Numbered from the stretch's first letter, positions 21,823-34,121 are shown. The stretch: DNA of 64,000 nt from Inia geoffrensis (GCA_036417435.1 CM070905.1:23227592-23291591), one strand, 5' to 3'. Notes: generated from the sequence alone by a model not told the origin. Numbers and translations: made by a program.

Positions 21823-22728
21823 ATACATTTTGTATTTCTACAACATTTTATTAAAGTAGCTAGTCTTCCATGGAATAAATGTATCCTAGTTTATTAAAAA
21901 ACCCGTATTGTCAAAATAAAGTTTCTAAATTTATAATATTATAAATATCAATAACAATGCAACAAGCACTAAATCTAAATTTTTACATGTCTGTGATTTT
22001 TTTCTTTAAATTCCTAGAAGTAAAATTATAAGTCAAAGGGAATAACATGTTCTCTCCTGCCAAAGTGCCCTCCAGCGAAGTTGTACCAGTTTATAATCCC
22101 ATCTGCATATATAAAAATGTCATCTCACTCCTCCATCCACATAGAGATTTTAAAATATTTTTAAAATATCACACATATCTTTTTATAATCTATGTTTTAG
22201 AATTAAAAATACAGGATTCTGCCAGAAAATTCCATCATTTCAGAACCATTGGAGATGAAAGTTTCCCTTCCTCCAGTTCTTTCCCTATTTGGAGGTCAAT
22301 TTTTATGTAGTCAAATGTATTGCTCTTGTGAATTCTGGGTTTTATGTCAGTTAGAAAATAATCACTGATGGCTTCCTTCAGTACTTTTATAATCTCACTT
22401 TTATTTATGTATGCTTAAAATGTAGAAGTTACTCATGAATATGTTTATTAAAAATTCAAATAATACATAAATATAAAGAATGAAAAGTGAAATTCACCCT
22501 TCATTCTTTCCCAGCAGTGACTGTGATTATTAAAGTTCATCCTTCCAGACCTTTACCTATGAATTTACAAACAGATAAATTCACAGTTTATTTTTGTTTG
22601 ATATAAATACGGTCATATATCATCATACTACAAAAAGCAGCTTGCTGACTTTTTTTTTAAGTTACCAGAGTATCCTGGATGTCTTTCCATGACTGAATAT
22701 GTAGATCTACTGATACATCATTCTTTTT

Positions 22729-23060
22729 TAAAATAATTTATTTATTTGTCTTTAGTTTTAGCTGCATTGGGTGTTTGTTGCTGTGCATGGGCTTTCTCTA
22801 GTTGCATCGAGCAGGGGCTACTCTTTGTTGTGGTGTGCGGGCTTCTCACTGCGGTGGCTTCTCTTGTTGCAGAACATGGGCTCTAGGCGCACGGGCTCAG
22901 TAGTCGCAGCTTGCGGGCTCTAGAGTGCAGGCTCACTAGCTGTGGCGCACAGCCTTAGTTGCTCCATGGCACGTGGGATCCTCCCCGGCCAGGGCTCGAA
23001 CCCGTGTCCCCTGCATTGGCAGGCGGATTCTTAACCACTGCGCCACCAGGGAAGCCACGG
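22729..23060 (-). mobile_element. CHR-family SINE, long type, antisense
   Basis: Minus-strand copy with tail at the left (aaaataatttatttatttg) and head at the right (ccaccagggaagcca). Target-site duplication tacatcattcttttt, 15 bp, at 22714-22728 and 23061-23075. It split an L1M remnant. Confidence 0.96.
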
Positions 23061-23110
23061 TACATCATTCTTTTTAAACACTGGGTAATATTCCATTGAA
23101 TGAGTGTACT

Positions 23111-23163
23111 ATCATCAATGATTGTATCATTGATGATATAATGATTAAGTGTCACTTAATCAT
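23111..23163. repeat. Two adjacent perfect hairpins with 3-base loops
   Basis: Hairpin 1: arms 23111-23122 and 23126-23137 (atcatcaatgat / atcattgatgat), loop tgt. Hairpin 2: arms 23141-23150 and 23154-23163 (atgattaagt / acttaatcat), loop gtc. Both arms pair perfectly. They lie in antisense L1 sequence whose usual form is not palindromic here. Confidence 0.9.
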
Positions 23164-24004
23164 TCCTCTGTTACTCTGCTGTTTCCAACTTTTCACTATT
23201 ACAAACAATGCTGCAGTAAAAAAATTCTTGTACCAGTGCCCTTGTGGATTATGTGGGTACTTCTCTAGGACAAATACTAAAAAATGGAATTAGTGAGTCA
23301 GAGTATTTCTAATTTTAATAGCTACTACCAAAGTGTCTTCCAAAGAGGGTGCAGAAAATTTTCTTCTATCATCTGTGTATGAATGTACCCATTTCTAAAT
23401 ACCCTTGCCAAGACTGAATATTACTAATCTTTTAAAATTTTCCAATATCATGGTCTGAGAGACAGAAATGGTCTCAGTTTAATTTGTATTTCTCTAATTA
23501 CTCGTGAAGATGGGCATCTTTTCATATTTTTAATAGCCATTTGTAATTTCTCATCTGTGTAATTCTAGTTTATATCTTTTGCCCATCTTTCTATTGGATG
23601 GTGTGTCTATTTCTTATTGATCTGTAGAAATATTGTTTATAACAGGGATATTCATTTTTATCATATATATTATAAACATCCCCTCTCAGTCTATAGCTTA
23701 ATTTTCAGCATTGTTTATAGCATCCTATTTTGTATAAATGTTCTTTTCCTGGATATTGAGTCTTATTTAAGAACTGCTTTCCTATCCCCAAGAGACTGAA
23801 CATCCAAGGGAAAAAATGTTTATAACTCATTGATCCTACATAATATATCTGTATGTACTCAGAACTATCCTCATTGAATTTCCCTGTTTGCTTTGCCCCT
23901 TCCCCAATTTACTAACATTATAACAAATTCTGTTCCTTTTTGTCTAAAATGATACAGAACAACAATAAAAAGTGGGTAAAGACGTGTAAGATACCTTACA
24001 CATC

Positions 24005-24200
24005 TTAATTAAATCTTCACAAAAAAAACCATACAAGTGGGGGTCATCCCACCCATTTTACAAATGAAGAAACTGATGACAAATAGATTAAGGGCTCTTC
24101 AAAGGCTACTCAGCCTAACAAAGGCTAAATTTAGGATTTTAACCCAGATCTATAGATTCCAAAGCCCCATTCTCTTTTCAACAAACCAAAATTGCCTTCA
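24005..24200 (-). mobile_element. MIR SINE, antisense
   Basis: 'aattaaatcttcacaaaa', 'cccattttacaaatgaagaa', 'taacccagatctatagattc', 'ccccattctcttttcaac' follow the antisense MIR order. Confidence 0.8.
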
Positions 24201-24724
24201 TTCCTGCCATACTTCAATACATGTCCACATACATGATTATCATAATCTCTATGCTATTATCTAAGAAATCAATAGAAAAACATTAATAGTAGATCCAGGA
24301 CTAATTCCTGCAAGGTATTCTCACTGGATTGACAATGAGCCTTTGGTCATCACTGAAACCCAATCCTCTGGCCTAGGTTTTCCAAAGGGTATTCCAGGCA
24401 GATATCTTATTTTTTTAAAAGTCCATATTCAAATCAGTTTGAGAGACACTATAAGAAGCACAACAAAAGACCATCTCCATGTATTAAAAAAAAAGGATAA
24501 GTTAAAGGAGAAAAATGAACTAAGTAAAATATGAGGATAAACATTCAAGATGAACTGTTAACTAGGGATGTCACAAAATAGAAGAAAAATAGGTATACAG
24601 CAGTACAAGAAACGTTAAAGGAAGTCCTTCAGGCACAAAGAAAATGAAAAGATGGATCTACACAAAAAAATGAAGAACACCAAAAACGGTAACTATGTGG
24701 GTAAATGTAAGATTTTTTTTCTTA
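24201..24724. other. Unassigned sequence
   Basis: No repeat recognised. Confidence 0.5.
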
Positions 24725-26550
24725 TTATTTAGATCTCTAAACGTTTATAGTCTGCACACCCTTGCCAATACTTTTTCTCTCCTGTTTTCTTGATGACAGC
24801 CATTCTAACAGATATGAGGTGATACCTCATCGTGGTTTTGATCTGCAGTTCCCTGATGTTAGTGATGTTGAACATCTTTTCATACTTGTTGGCCATTTGG
24901 ATGTTTTCCTTGGAAAAATGTCTATTTAGTTCCTCTGCTCATTTTAAAATGAATTATTTGGTTTTCCTTGTTGTCACTGAGCTGTATGAGTTCTTTATAT
25001 ATATTGGCTATTAACCCCTTATCCAATATATGGTTTGCAAATATTTTCTCCCATTCTGTAAGTTACTTTTTCATCTTGTTGATTGTTTCTTTTGCTGTTA
25101 GAAGCTTTTAAGTTTGATGCAGTCCCACTCCAGTTTTGCTTTCACTGTTTGTGCTTTGATGTCATATTCAAAAAATCATTGCCAAGATCAATGTTGAGGA
25201 GTTCCTTCCCTATGTTTTCTTCTAGGAGTTTTATGATATCAGGTCTTATGTTTAAGTCTTTGATCCATTTTGAGTTAATTTCTGTGAGTGGTGTAAGATA
25301 AGAGTATAATTTCTTTTTTCTTCATGTCTTTATACAGTTTTCCCAGTACCATCTGTTGAAGAGACTATCCTTTCCCCACTGGTGTTCTTGGCTCCCTTAC
25401 TGAGTATTTTTTGACTGTTTATGAGGGGGTTTATTCTGGGCTCTCTATTATGCCTCATTGGTCTATGTGTCTATTTTTATAGCAGTATCATTCAGTTTTA
25501 ATTACTATAGCTTTGTACTATAGTTTGGAATCAGGAAGAGTAATGCCTCTGGCTCTGTTCTTCTTTCTCATGACTGCTTTGGCTATTCAGGGTCTTTTGT
25601 GGTTCTATACAAATTTTAGGATTTTTTTTTTTTTCTGTGAAAAATGCCATTGGAATTTTGATAGAGATTGTGTTAAATCTATAGATGGCTTAGAGTAGTA
25701 TGGCCATTTTAACAATATTAATTCTTTCTGACCCATGAATATTGGATGTCTTTCCATTTGTTTGTGTCTTCCTCAATTTCTTTCAACAAAGTCTTGTACA
25801 CTATTGGTAGGAATATAAATTGGTTTGGCCACTATGGAAAACAAGATGGAGGTTCCTCAAAAAATTAAAAATAGAGCTATATATGATACAGTAATTCCAC
25901 TTCTGAGTATATACCAAAGGAAATGAAAACAGGATATCAGAGAGATATATGCAATCCCACATATACTGCAGCATTATTCACAACAGCCAAGATATGGAAA
26001 CAACTTAAGTGCCCATCAACAGATGAATGGATAACAAAGATGTGATATATATGTATATACAATAGAATATTTTTCAGCCATGAAGAAGGAAATCCTGCCA
26101 TTTGTGACAACATGAATGGACCTTAAGGACATTATGCTAAGTGAGACAAAGACAAATACTGTGCAATATAACTTATATGTGGAATCTAAAAAAGCCAAAC
26201 TCATTAAATCAGAGAGTAAGTGGTGGTTACTAGAGGCTGGGAGGGGGGAGGGATATGACAGAGGCTGTTTAAAGGTCTAAGCTTGCAACTAGTAGATAAA
26301 TAAGACCTGGAGACCTCACGTACAGCACAGTGATTATAAACAATAATATTGTATTATAAACATCACACTTGCTAAGAGCCTAGATCTTAATTATTTCCAC
26401 CACAAAAAATAAAAGATAATTATGTGACATGATAGAGGAGCTAATATGAGAATGGTAATCATATTGCAATATATAAATGTATCAAATCAACATGTTGTAT
26501 ATCTTAAACCTATATAATGTCATATGTCAAATACATTTCAATTAAAAAAT
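24725..26550 (+). mobile_element. L1 with 5' inversion (twin-primed insertion)
   Basis: Left segment (about 24755-25800) is L1 ORF2 end and early 3' UTR in antisense; right segment (25801-26550) is L1 3' UTR in sense. The two pieces are adjacent in L1 order: the antisense piece ends at 'ggcaagggtgtgcagac' (complement near 24755) and the sense piece starts at 'attggtaggaatataaattg', the next part of the consensus. This is the known outcome of twin priming during L1 reverse transcription. The exact target-site duplication is not clear. No intact ORF. Confidence 0.8.
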
Positions 26551-26961
26551 GAATTTAAGATGCTTCTATAAAAATAGTTTACAACAAACAAATAAATAAA
26601 ATTAAATTAAAAGGTACTGTTGAGTTATATGCAAAAATAAAGTGGATGACAGCAATAATACAAAGGATGGGTGGGGAGATATAGAAGTATACTATGATAA
26701 GATTAATACTACATATGAAGTACCATAATATCACATAAATGTAGTCTCTGGTAAGTTAAAGATGTGCCTAAAACAACCACTGAAGAAAAGAAAAGAAAGA
26801 ATTATAGCTAATAAGCCAATTGGGGGATAAAACTAAATGATTAAAATATATTTAATTAGTACAAAAGAAATAGGAGAAGGGGAGCAAAGGGTAGATGGGA
26901 AAAACAGAAAACATATAGCAACATGGCAGATTTACACTCAACCATATTAACAGTCACATCA

Positions 26962-27320
26962 GGGACTTCCCTGGTGGCACAGTGGTTAAGAATCCGCCTG
27001 CTAATGTGGGGGACACGGGTTTGATCCCTAGTCCGGGAAGACCCCACATGCTGCGGAGCAACTGAGCCTGCGTGCCACAACTACTGAGCCTGCGCTCTAG
27101 AGCCCACGAGCCACAACTACTGAGCCCACATGCCACAACTACTGAAGTCCATGCGCCTAGAGCCTGTGCTCCACAACAAGAGAAGCCACTGCCATAAGAA
27201 GCCTGTGCACCACAACAAAGAGTAGCCCCCGCTTGCTGCAACTAGAGAAAGCCCATGTGCAGCAACGAAGACCCAATGCAGCCAAAAAAATAAATAAAAA
27301 TAAAAAAACAAACAAAAAAA
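26962..27320 (+). mobile_element. CHR-family SINE, long type
   Basis: Complete, with tcacatca target-site copies at 26954-26961 and 27321-27328. Splits the L1 ORF2 start. Confidence 0.95.
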
Positions 27321-27512
27321 TCACATCAAATGTCAATGGTCTAAACACCCTAATTAAAAGGCAGAGATTGTCAGATTGGATAAAAGCAAGACCCACCTAT
27401 GTGCTGCCTACAAGAAATACACTTAAATAAACATAAAGATACAAACACAGTAAAAGAAAAAGAGTGGAAAATATATATGCTAATACTAACTAAAAGAAAG
27501 CTGAAATGACTA

Positions 27513-28079
27513 CCTTTATACACATTCTCAGGTGATTTCAAATCTGATTGTCTGATGATGAGACACTCAATATTCACCAGCTTCCATCTCATTAATCATA
27601 CCTAATTCATTTCTGAGGATTAAAGGTCTGAGTCATTAAAAATTATATGTCCCATTTAAGCAGATTTTCTGCACACTTTACTCAGGCAAAAATGTTGAAT
27701 GCATTTTCCCCTACATAAATTATGTCTTTTGTTTATGATTTACCAACATTTAGAGCTAGTATATAAATGGATGCCTCTCAGTCTCACACGCTAGTGGTGC
27801 ATAATTCCTGAAAACAGCAAACTTAAGCAATAAAGATATCCATGCACTGTGTCCCCCACCCTTCTTCAGGCAATTATTCTTTGGGGAAAAAATCCCAGAG
27901 TTGCAAATTCCTTTTATAAGCCTATGTATTTTAACCTGTTTTCATTAAATACAGAAACTAGAACACCACTCCCTCAGTAAATTTAACCAAATGATTGTTT
28001 CAAAATACTCTCTGTTTTGTGACTTTTTTAAAAAAGTGTGCATATTTAAAAAATTGAAATATGGTTTCCTTTTTTAAAA
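27513..28079. mobile_element. Unidentified ~565 bp insertion in L1
   Basis: L1 sequence stops at 27512 and resumes at 28238. Between lies DNA that matches no family I recognise, without a clear poly-A tail or LTR ends. The bases before it (27500-27512, gctgaaatgacta) and after it (28080-28092, ggttgaaatggct) are near-copies of the same L1 site, so a target-site duplication of about 12 bp is likely. It could be a decayed solo LTR or a retrocopy of a non-coding transcript. Confidence 0.5.
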
Positions 28080-28092
28080 GGTTGAAATGGCT

Positions 28093-28237
28093 GGGAATTC
28101 CCTGGTGGTTGAGTGGTTAGGGCTCCGCACTTCCACTGCAGGGGACACGGGTTCGATCCTTGGTCAGGGAACCAAGATACCACAAGGTGTGAGGCTTGGC
28201 AAAACAAACAAACAATCAAAAACTAAAAAAAAAAAAG
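28093..28237 (+). mobile_element. CHR-family SINE, short type
   Basis: 'gggaattccctggtggttga' head, 'gggttcgatccttggtcagg' B box, (aaac)n tail. Target-site duplication ggttgaaatggct at 28080-28092 and 28238-28250, 13 bp perfect. Confidence 0.95.
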
Positions 28238-28654
28238 GGTTGAAATGGCTATGTTAATATCAAGTAAAGTATATTTCAGAGCAAAGAATATTACCAGGAA
28301 CAAAGGATATCATTTCTTAATCAGAAAGGGGTCAGTTCATTAAGAGGACATAATCCTAAGTGGTTCTATATCTGATAACTAAGCTTCAAAATAAATGAGA
28401 CAAACACTGATAGAGCTGCCAAGAGAAATAGATAAATCCACAATTCTAGCCAGAGATTTCAATACCCCTCTCTTAATTGATAGAACAGCCAACCAGAAAG
28501 GATTATAGAAGACTTAAACAACACTGTCAACCAACTTGATCTAACTGACATTTATCAAACACTCAACCCAAGAAGAGCAGAAAATACATTCTTTTCAAGT
28601 GCACATAGAACATTTAACAAGATAAAACATATTCTGGGCCAAAAGACAAGTCTA

Positions 28655-28917
28655 GGGACTTCCCTGGTGGTCCAGTGGTTAAGAATCCGCCTTACAATGC
28701 AGGGGACATGGGTTCAATCCCTGGTCAGGGAACTAAGATCCCACATGCTGATGGGCAACTAACCCCGTGTGCTGCAACCCCGTGAGCCCAGGCCCTCTGG
28801 AGCCCACACACCACAACTAGAGAGAATCCCTCACACTGCAACGAAAGGTCCCACGTGTTGCAACTAAGACCCAACGCAGCCAAAAATAAATAAATAAAAA
28901 TATTAAAAAAAAAAAAA
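28655..28917 (+). mobile_element. CHR-family SINE, intermediate length
   Basis: 'gggacttccctggtggtcca' head, 'gggttcaatccctggtcagg' B box, 'cacaactagagagaa' unit, long A-tail. Target-site duplication aaaagacaagtcta, 14 bp, at 28641-28654 and 28918-28931. Confidence 0.96.
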
Positions 28918-29956
28918 AAAAGACAAGTCTAAATAAATTTAAAAGAATTCAAGTCAACAATGTACATTCTCTGACCATAATGAAATTGAACTAGAAAACA
29001 GTAACAGAAAGATATCTGGAAAATCCCCCAAACATTTGGAAATTAAAAGAAAAAAAAAGGAAATTAGAACATATTTTAAGCTGACTAAAAACATAGCATA
29101 TCAAAATTTGTAGGATACAGCTAAATAGCACTTAGAAATATATAACACTAAACACTTCTACTACAAAAAAAGAAAGGTCTTAAGTGAAAAACCTCAGCTT
29201 CCACCTTAAGAAACTGGAAAAAGAAGAGCTAATAAAACCCAAAGTAAACAGAAGCAAGGAATAATAAAGATCAGAACAGAAAACAATAAAATACAAACTA
29301 GAAACTAAGTAATAGAGAAAATCTTTGAAACCAAAAGCTAGTACTTTGAGATGAATGAAGCAGATAAACCTTTAGTCAGATTGATGAGGGAAAAAAAGAG
29401 AAGATCCAAATTAACAATATTGGGAATGAGAGAGGTGACATCATTATAATTCTATAGATATAAAAAGGAATACAAGAAAATATTATGAGTAACTTTTTCT
29501 AATGGAGTCAACAAATTTCTTGAAAGACACAAAGCTCACTCAAGAAGAAATGAATAAATCTGAATAGCCCTGTATCTATTAGGAAAATTGAATTTGTGAT
29601 TAAAAACCTTTCCCCTCAAACACAAAAAACAGGCTCAGATGGCTTAACTGGTAAATTCCACCAAATATTTAAAGAAGAAATGATACAATTTCTACACAAA
29701 CTCTACAAAGACATAGTAAGAGAAGACACCTAGAGACTACTTTTTCTCACTAACACAGATCCAAATGTTCTTAACAAATTTTTAGAAAATTGATTCCAAC
29801 AATATATACATAGAATAATACATCACAACAAAGTGGAGTTTATCCCATAATGGAAGGTTGGTTTTCAATATGAAAATCAATTGATGTAATTTACCATATT
29901 AATAAACTAAAAAAGAAAAACTATATGATCATCTCAATAGGTGCAGAAAAGCATTA

Positions 29957-30040
29957 CATACAAGTCTTTATATGTACATATGCTTCCATTTTTCTTGGGT
30001 GGGTTTCTAAGAGTATAATAAGCTGGAATGTCATTCTGCC
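29957..30040 (-). mobile_element. L1M 3' scrap, antisense
   Basis: 'gcttccatttttcttgggtg' and 'gtttctaagagtataataag' resemble antisense L1 3' UTR, abutting the broken end of the sense L1. Confidence 0.5.
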
Positions 30041-30049
30041 CCATATAGA

Positions 30050-30300
30050 ATTACCCTAGCAGGCAACTTTTGCTTGGGGACTCCACATCTGCTGAGATTT
30101 CCTCAGTTGTGCTGTGGTCTGAAGTTTTTCCCACCCAATCCTTCCTTCACAGCTGTTCGACCTGTATCACATTCTGAGGGCTCTCCCTGCCTCTCCTGGC
30201 TCCCTTCTCTCTGTAGTTCACAGGTGCTTCCTCCAATAAATCTTGCACCTCTAAGGCTGTCTTGACATCTGCATCTTGGAAGGTCCTCACTGACACAGGC
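30050..30300 (+). mobile_element. Probable old LTR 3' part
   Basis: 'cctccaataaatcttgcacc' followed by 'tgtcttgacatctgcatctt' and 'cctcactgacacag' resembles the R-U5 end of an ancient mammalian LTR. The AATAAA signal is at about 30235. The 5' part is not recognised. Confidence 0.4.
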
Positions 30301-31914
30301 AATATAAGATAATTTAATTGAGCAAAGAATCAGCTACCTGTTTAAGTTGGTCCTGGCTCCACATTCTTCATACCCAACATTATGTTTAAAGCTGCAACAT
30401 GGATGGTTTCTCTTGATAAGCAGTTAGAAGCCATGGAGCCCAGACACGAGGGAAGAGAAACAAGTTTTTTTAATCTCAGCATACTGTGGGCTCTTTTAGC
30501 TATTTCACTTGAACACTCAAATACATTTGCCTCAGGAAACAAAGATGTCTCTAAGTGAATCACCATACTTGTCCTGTCTTGAACTGAGAAGTAACTCAGA
30601 GATCTGGTCAGCACTGAAGGTAATTGCACCACCCTCTCGCATTTAAAATGTCCTGAACAACAAATATGTTATCAGCCCAAGGCTTCTTTGTCCCCATCCC
30701 TAAGGAAAATCTCAAATCTCACCCCAAGAATAGATGTTATGCCATCTTGTAACAGGCAACACTCATTTAGATAGGATTTCATCTGCATTTTTTCTAAAGT
30801 TTACCTTTGGCTTACTTCTACCATCATTCTGTTCCAAAGGGATAGTCTTATGAAATTTGCCAAAGTTTCTAAATTATTGAAACAAACTGAGAATGCATAA
30901 AGCCTATAATAATCAGTGGTTTTACTTTAGAACCTCAAGAATCATGTGGCCTTATTGTGTATAGTGTTCGACGTACAGGGCATGGCTAATAAATGCTAAA
31001 CCAGTCCTCCATAACCTGCCTTCTAGGACAAAAACTCTCTTTACTCATAAGACCAAAATATTCCACAGCAGTGTTTCAAGGGAAAGAGCTTCTTAAATCT
31101 TACATTTTGGCCTTACTGCTTCATACTATAAAAAGTTCTGAGGGATGAAGGTGACACCATTACCCCAAAACTACATCAGGACATTACTTTTAGAAAGGTA
31201 TAAATTCTCCTGCCCTTAGTTTCACCTTCTTACTAAGTTTCCTAGTCTAGGCTAAATAATTCCTCTCTTGCTCTAATGTTAATAATCTTCAGATATTTGG
31301 GAGTGTCTCTCTCCCGGATCTCGTAGTTGCCAGATTTCAGTCAACCCTGCATGCATAAAATCTTTAAATGATCTTCATAAATTCATTTATTTATCCCTTT
31401 CAGCAGCACTACAGTTGCTCTCAGAACTCACCACCTTCTGTTTCTATTATGCTGACACTGTGCTAAATGTAATACTCCCAGTGGGCTCTTGCCAACTCCC
31501 TACGCTGTGGCACAATTCTTCTTTGTTCACTGCCTAGAATAGCACTAGCTTTCCTTTGACTGCCAGATCACATTTCAAGCCCAAACCAAGTTTGTTATCT
31601 GCCATTACTGTCAAGTCTCTCTTGCCCTCTGGGGTTTCTTTCTTTTTTTTTCCCTGTCACATCACTTGTATCTCCTCTTCAGCCTCTGAAACAAGAGAAG
31701 AATTGTGCCCTAATGCTAATTTCCCAGACAAATGAATATTGTTCATATTTTGGCCCATTAGTACTAGAAATTGCTTATCGATAATGTTCATAACTGAGAT
31801 TTTCCCCCTGTTGGATTCCCACTTAAGATTTTTCTTTGTTAAATCTTCACTCAAACCTATATCCTCCTTCTAGTAGTAACTATTTTAGTTAAAACAGAAT
31901 AGGTTGTATACTCT
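30301..31914. other. Unassigned, repeat-poor sequence
   Basis: A 96-codon minus-strand frame (30342-30632) has ordinary amino-acid composition rather than the low-complexity look of most chance frames. I recognise no domain and find no convincing splice sites, so it is not called as an exon. No repeats recognised in 1.6 kb. Confidence 0.4.
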
Positions 31915-32560
31915 CCATAGTTCATTTAATTCAATAAACTTTTACTAAGCACCTACTAGATGCAGGTGGTGTGGATAAAGATGAATATACCACTTTTGCC
32001 CTCAAACAGTTCACAATCTTGTTTTAAAGAAAGACACATACGTATATATTTATAATACAGTGTAATAACACAAATAATGGAAGATTATACAAACTACAAA
32101 AATCAGGAAAGGTGATAACTTTAAGAAAGAATAGGAATCCATCAGCCCTGGAGGAAGGAGAGGACATTCCAGTCAGACAGAAATTCCAAAACAAAGGCAA
32201 AGAATGTTGAATAGTGTGGAATGCTTGAGAAACAAGTAGCATGGTGTTATACTGGAGCATAATGGGCAGGCAAGGGGAAAATGGCAGGAGATAAAAGTAG
32301 GGAATTAGAAAAGAACCAAGGTAGTAGACCCTGAAGTGCCTTGAAGCTCAAGCTAAGGAGTTTGGACTTAATCATGTAAGCAGTGAGCAGAGGTTAAAGA
32401 AATATAAAAAAGGAAGATAAGTGACCAATGTTCTAGAAGAATCACTGAACACAAGTGCAGAGAAGAAAATGGAAGGAGGGGGTACAGAGGCAAGAAAATC
32501 TGTCAGGTGTCAGCTGCAATAGTCCAGGTGAGATGTAAGTGCTTTAAATTGGAAAATTTC
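31915..32560 (-). mobile_element. L2 LINE 3' end, antisense
   Basis: Antisense L2 in order: 'taagcacctactagatgcag', 'ccctcaaacagttcacaatc', 'caaaggcaaagaatgttgaa', 'gctgcaatagtccaggtgag'. Well over 600 bp, diverged, no frame. Confidence 0.75.
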
Positions 32561-32589
32561 CAGAAGGAAAAAAATCAAGATGGTTATCA

Positions 32590-33115
32590 GCTTAACGTTT
32601 ACTGAGCATCAACTATGTGGAAGGTGCTCTATTATAAGATTCCTGTATTTTATCCCATTTAATGGTTACCATAACCCTGTCAGGTAGATACTAGCATCTT
32701 TTTTTTTTTTTTTAATTTATTTATTTTTGGCTGTGTTGGGTCTTCGTTGCTGCGCGGGCTTTCTTTAGTTGCAGCAAGCGGGGCCTACTCTTCGTTGCGG
32801 TGAGAGGGCTTCTCATTGTGGTGGCTTCTCTTGTTGCGAAGCATGGGCTCTAGGCACGCAGGCTTCAATAGTTGCGGCACGCAGGCTCAGCAGTTGTGGC
32901 TCACCGGCTCTAGAGAGCAGGCTTAGTAGTCGTGGCACACGGGCTTAGTTGCTCCATGGCATGTGGGATCTTCCCAGACCTGGGCTCGAACCTATGTCCC
33001 CTGCATTGGCAGGCAGATTCTTAAGCACTGCACCACCAGGGAAGTCCCGATTTTAGCATCTTAATCTAACTCATGAAGGACCTGAGACTCAGAGAAAACA
33101 AAGTTCTAAAATGCA
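32590..33115 (-). mobile_element. MIR SINE, antisense, split by a CHR SINE
   Basis: Left piece 32590-32700 ('tactgagcatcaactatgtg', 'catttaatggttaccataac') and right piece 33054-33115 ('catgaaggacctgagactca') join as one antisense MIR. Confidence 0.75.
32701..33053 (-). mobile_element. CHR-family SINE, long type, antisense
   Basis: Poly-T tail at left, head 'ccaccagggaagtccc' at right. Target-site duplication tagcatctt at 32692-32700 and 33054-33062. Confidence 0.95.
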
Positions 33116-33986
33116 ACAAATAAACCTACCACCAAAAAGAGTCAAATTTAGTAAAATGTCTGCTCCCTTCGGCTGGTAAACCTTTCAGTACATATAACTT
33201 CTACACTTTTTGGAATCTAAAATTTAAATACCACATTTCATCAGATCTAAGATGCTATCAATTGGAAGATTCACCATAATTTCACATACCAATAAGAAAA
33301 AAGTATTACCAATTAAACTGACATCTCAACTTCAGAGATATTAAGGTGAAAAAAAAAATACTCCTAAAATCAATAACTATGGTATCTTAATTCTGATGGC
33401 AACTGCTAGTCCTTTTATCAGTCTCTCACTCTGTGTTTTCCATTATATCTCTTTGACCTCAACTACACCTCTGGAAACTTGACCCTTTTATACTATCCCA
33501 ATCTGTTAGCTCTTGCCTTTTAGCAAAAACTGAGATTAGAATTTAGAGACACGAATTTAGAGAGGCAGCAATTCTATAATGTCATAGCACAGACAGGAAC
33601 AGAGAAGGCAAACTACAGGAGTAATTCAGGAATTTGGGGACTGAGAGAGGATAAGAGTCAAGGGGGCTGAAGGTATTTACAGGTGACTAACTGAAACGAT
33701 AAACCATTTGTAACTATCAGTATTTATAATTCAGTGCTTTAAAATACTTATATCCCCAAATGTAGCAGACTGAGAACCACTACATGACCATAGAACATCA
33801 CTGAAATTGTCTGTAATGATCCACACTAGCCTGCCCATATCATGTGGCCCATGTGCCCCAGCACCAATACCACATGCCCCTTATCACAGCAAATTATTAT
33901 TCATTAAAATAATGGTTTATGTTTTTGAAATCACTTTAGAATAATTTCATTATCTGAATGTTTCTGGCTTTTACACTCACATGAAG
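33116..33986. other. Unassigned sequence
   Basis: No family recognised with confidence. 'cagactgagaaccactac' near 33766 hints at a worn hAT end. Confidence 0.4.
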
Positions 33987-33998
33987 AATCTTCTCCTA

Positions 33999-34109
33999 GG
34001 GACTTCCCTGGCGGTCCAGCAGTTAAGACTGCGCTTCCACTGCAGGGGGCACAGGTTCCATCCCTAGTTGGGGAACTAAGATCCCACATGCCACTCAGCC
34101 AAAAAAAGA
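33999..34109 (+). mobile_element. CHR-family SINE, short type
   Basis: 'gggacttccctggcggtcca' head to 'ccactcagccaaaaaaaga'. Target-site duplication aatcttctccta, 12 bp, at 33987-33998 and 34110-34121. Confidence 0.95.
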
Positions 34110-34121
34110 AATCTTCTCCTA

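Larger units (their letters stand above)
21345..23790 (-). mobile_element. L1M 3' sequences, antisense, interrupted by MIR and SINE
   Basis: Several antisense L1 3' blocks: 21345-21587, 21823-22320 ('attcctagaagtaaaattat', 'tgccaaagtgccctccagcg') and 22385-23790 ('gtctttccatgactgaatat', 'ctgggtaatattccattgaa', 'gaagatgggcatcttttcat'). They may be two L1 copies. A MIR and a long SINE break the tract. Confidence 0.75.
26555..29956 (+). mobile_element. L1 ORF2 remnant, sense, broken by insertions
   Basis: Sense L1 text from 'agcaacatggcagatttaca' and 'gtcaatggtctaaacaccct' (start of ORF2, endonuclease region) through 'ggttgaaatggctatgttaa', 'gaaattgaactagaaaacag', 'cttaactggtaaattccacc' (reverse transcriptase region) to 'ggtgcagaaaagcatta' at 29956, where it is cut short. 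Interrupted by SINEs at 26962 and 28655 and by an unknown 565 bp insert plus SINE at 27513-28237. Many stops and frameshifts; dead. Confidence 0.85.
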
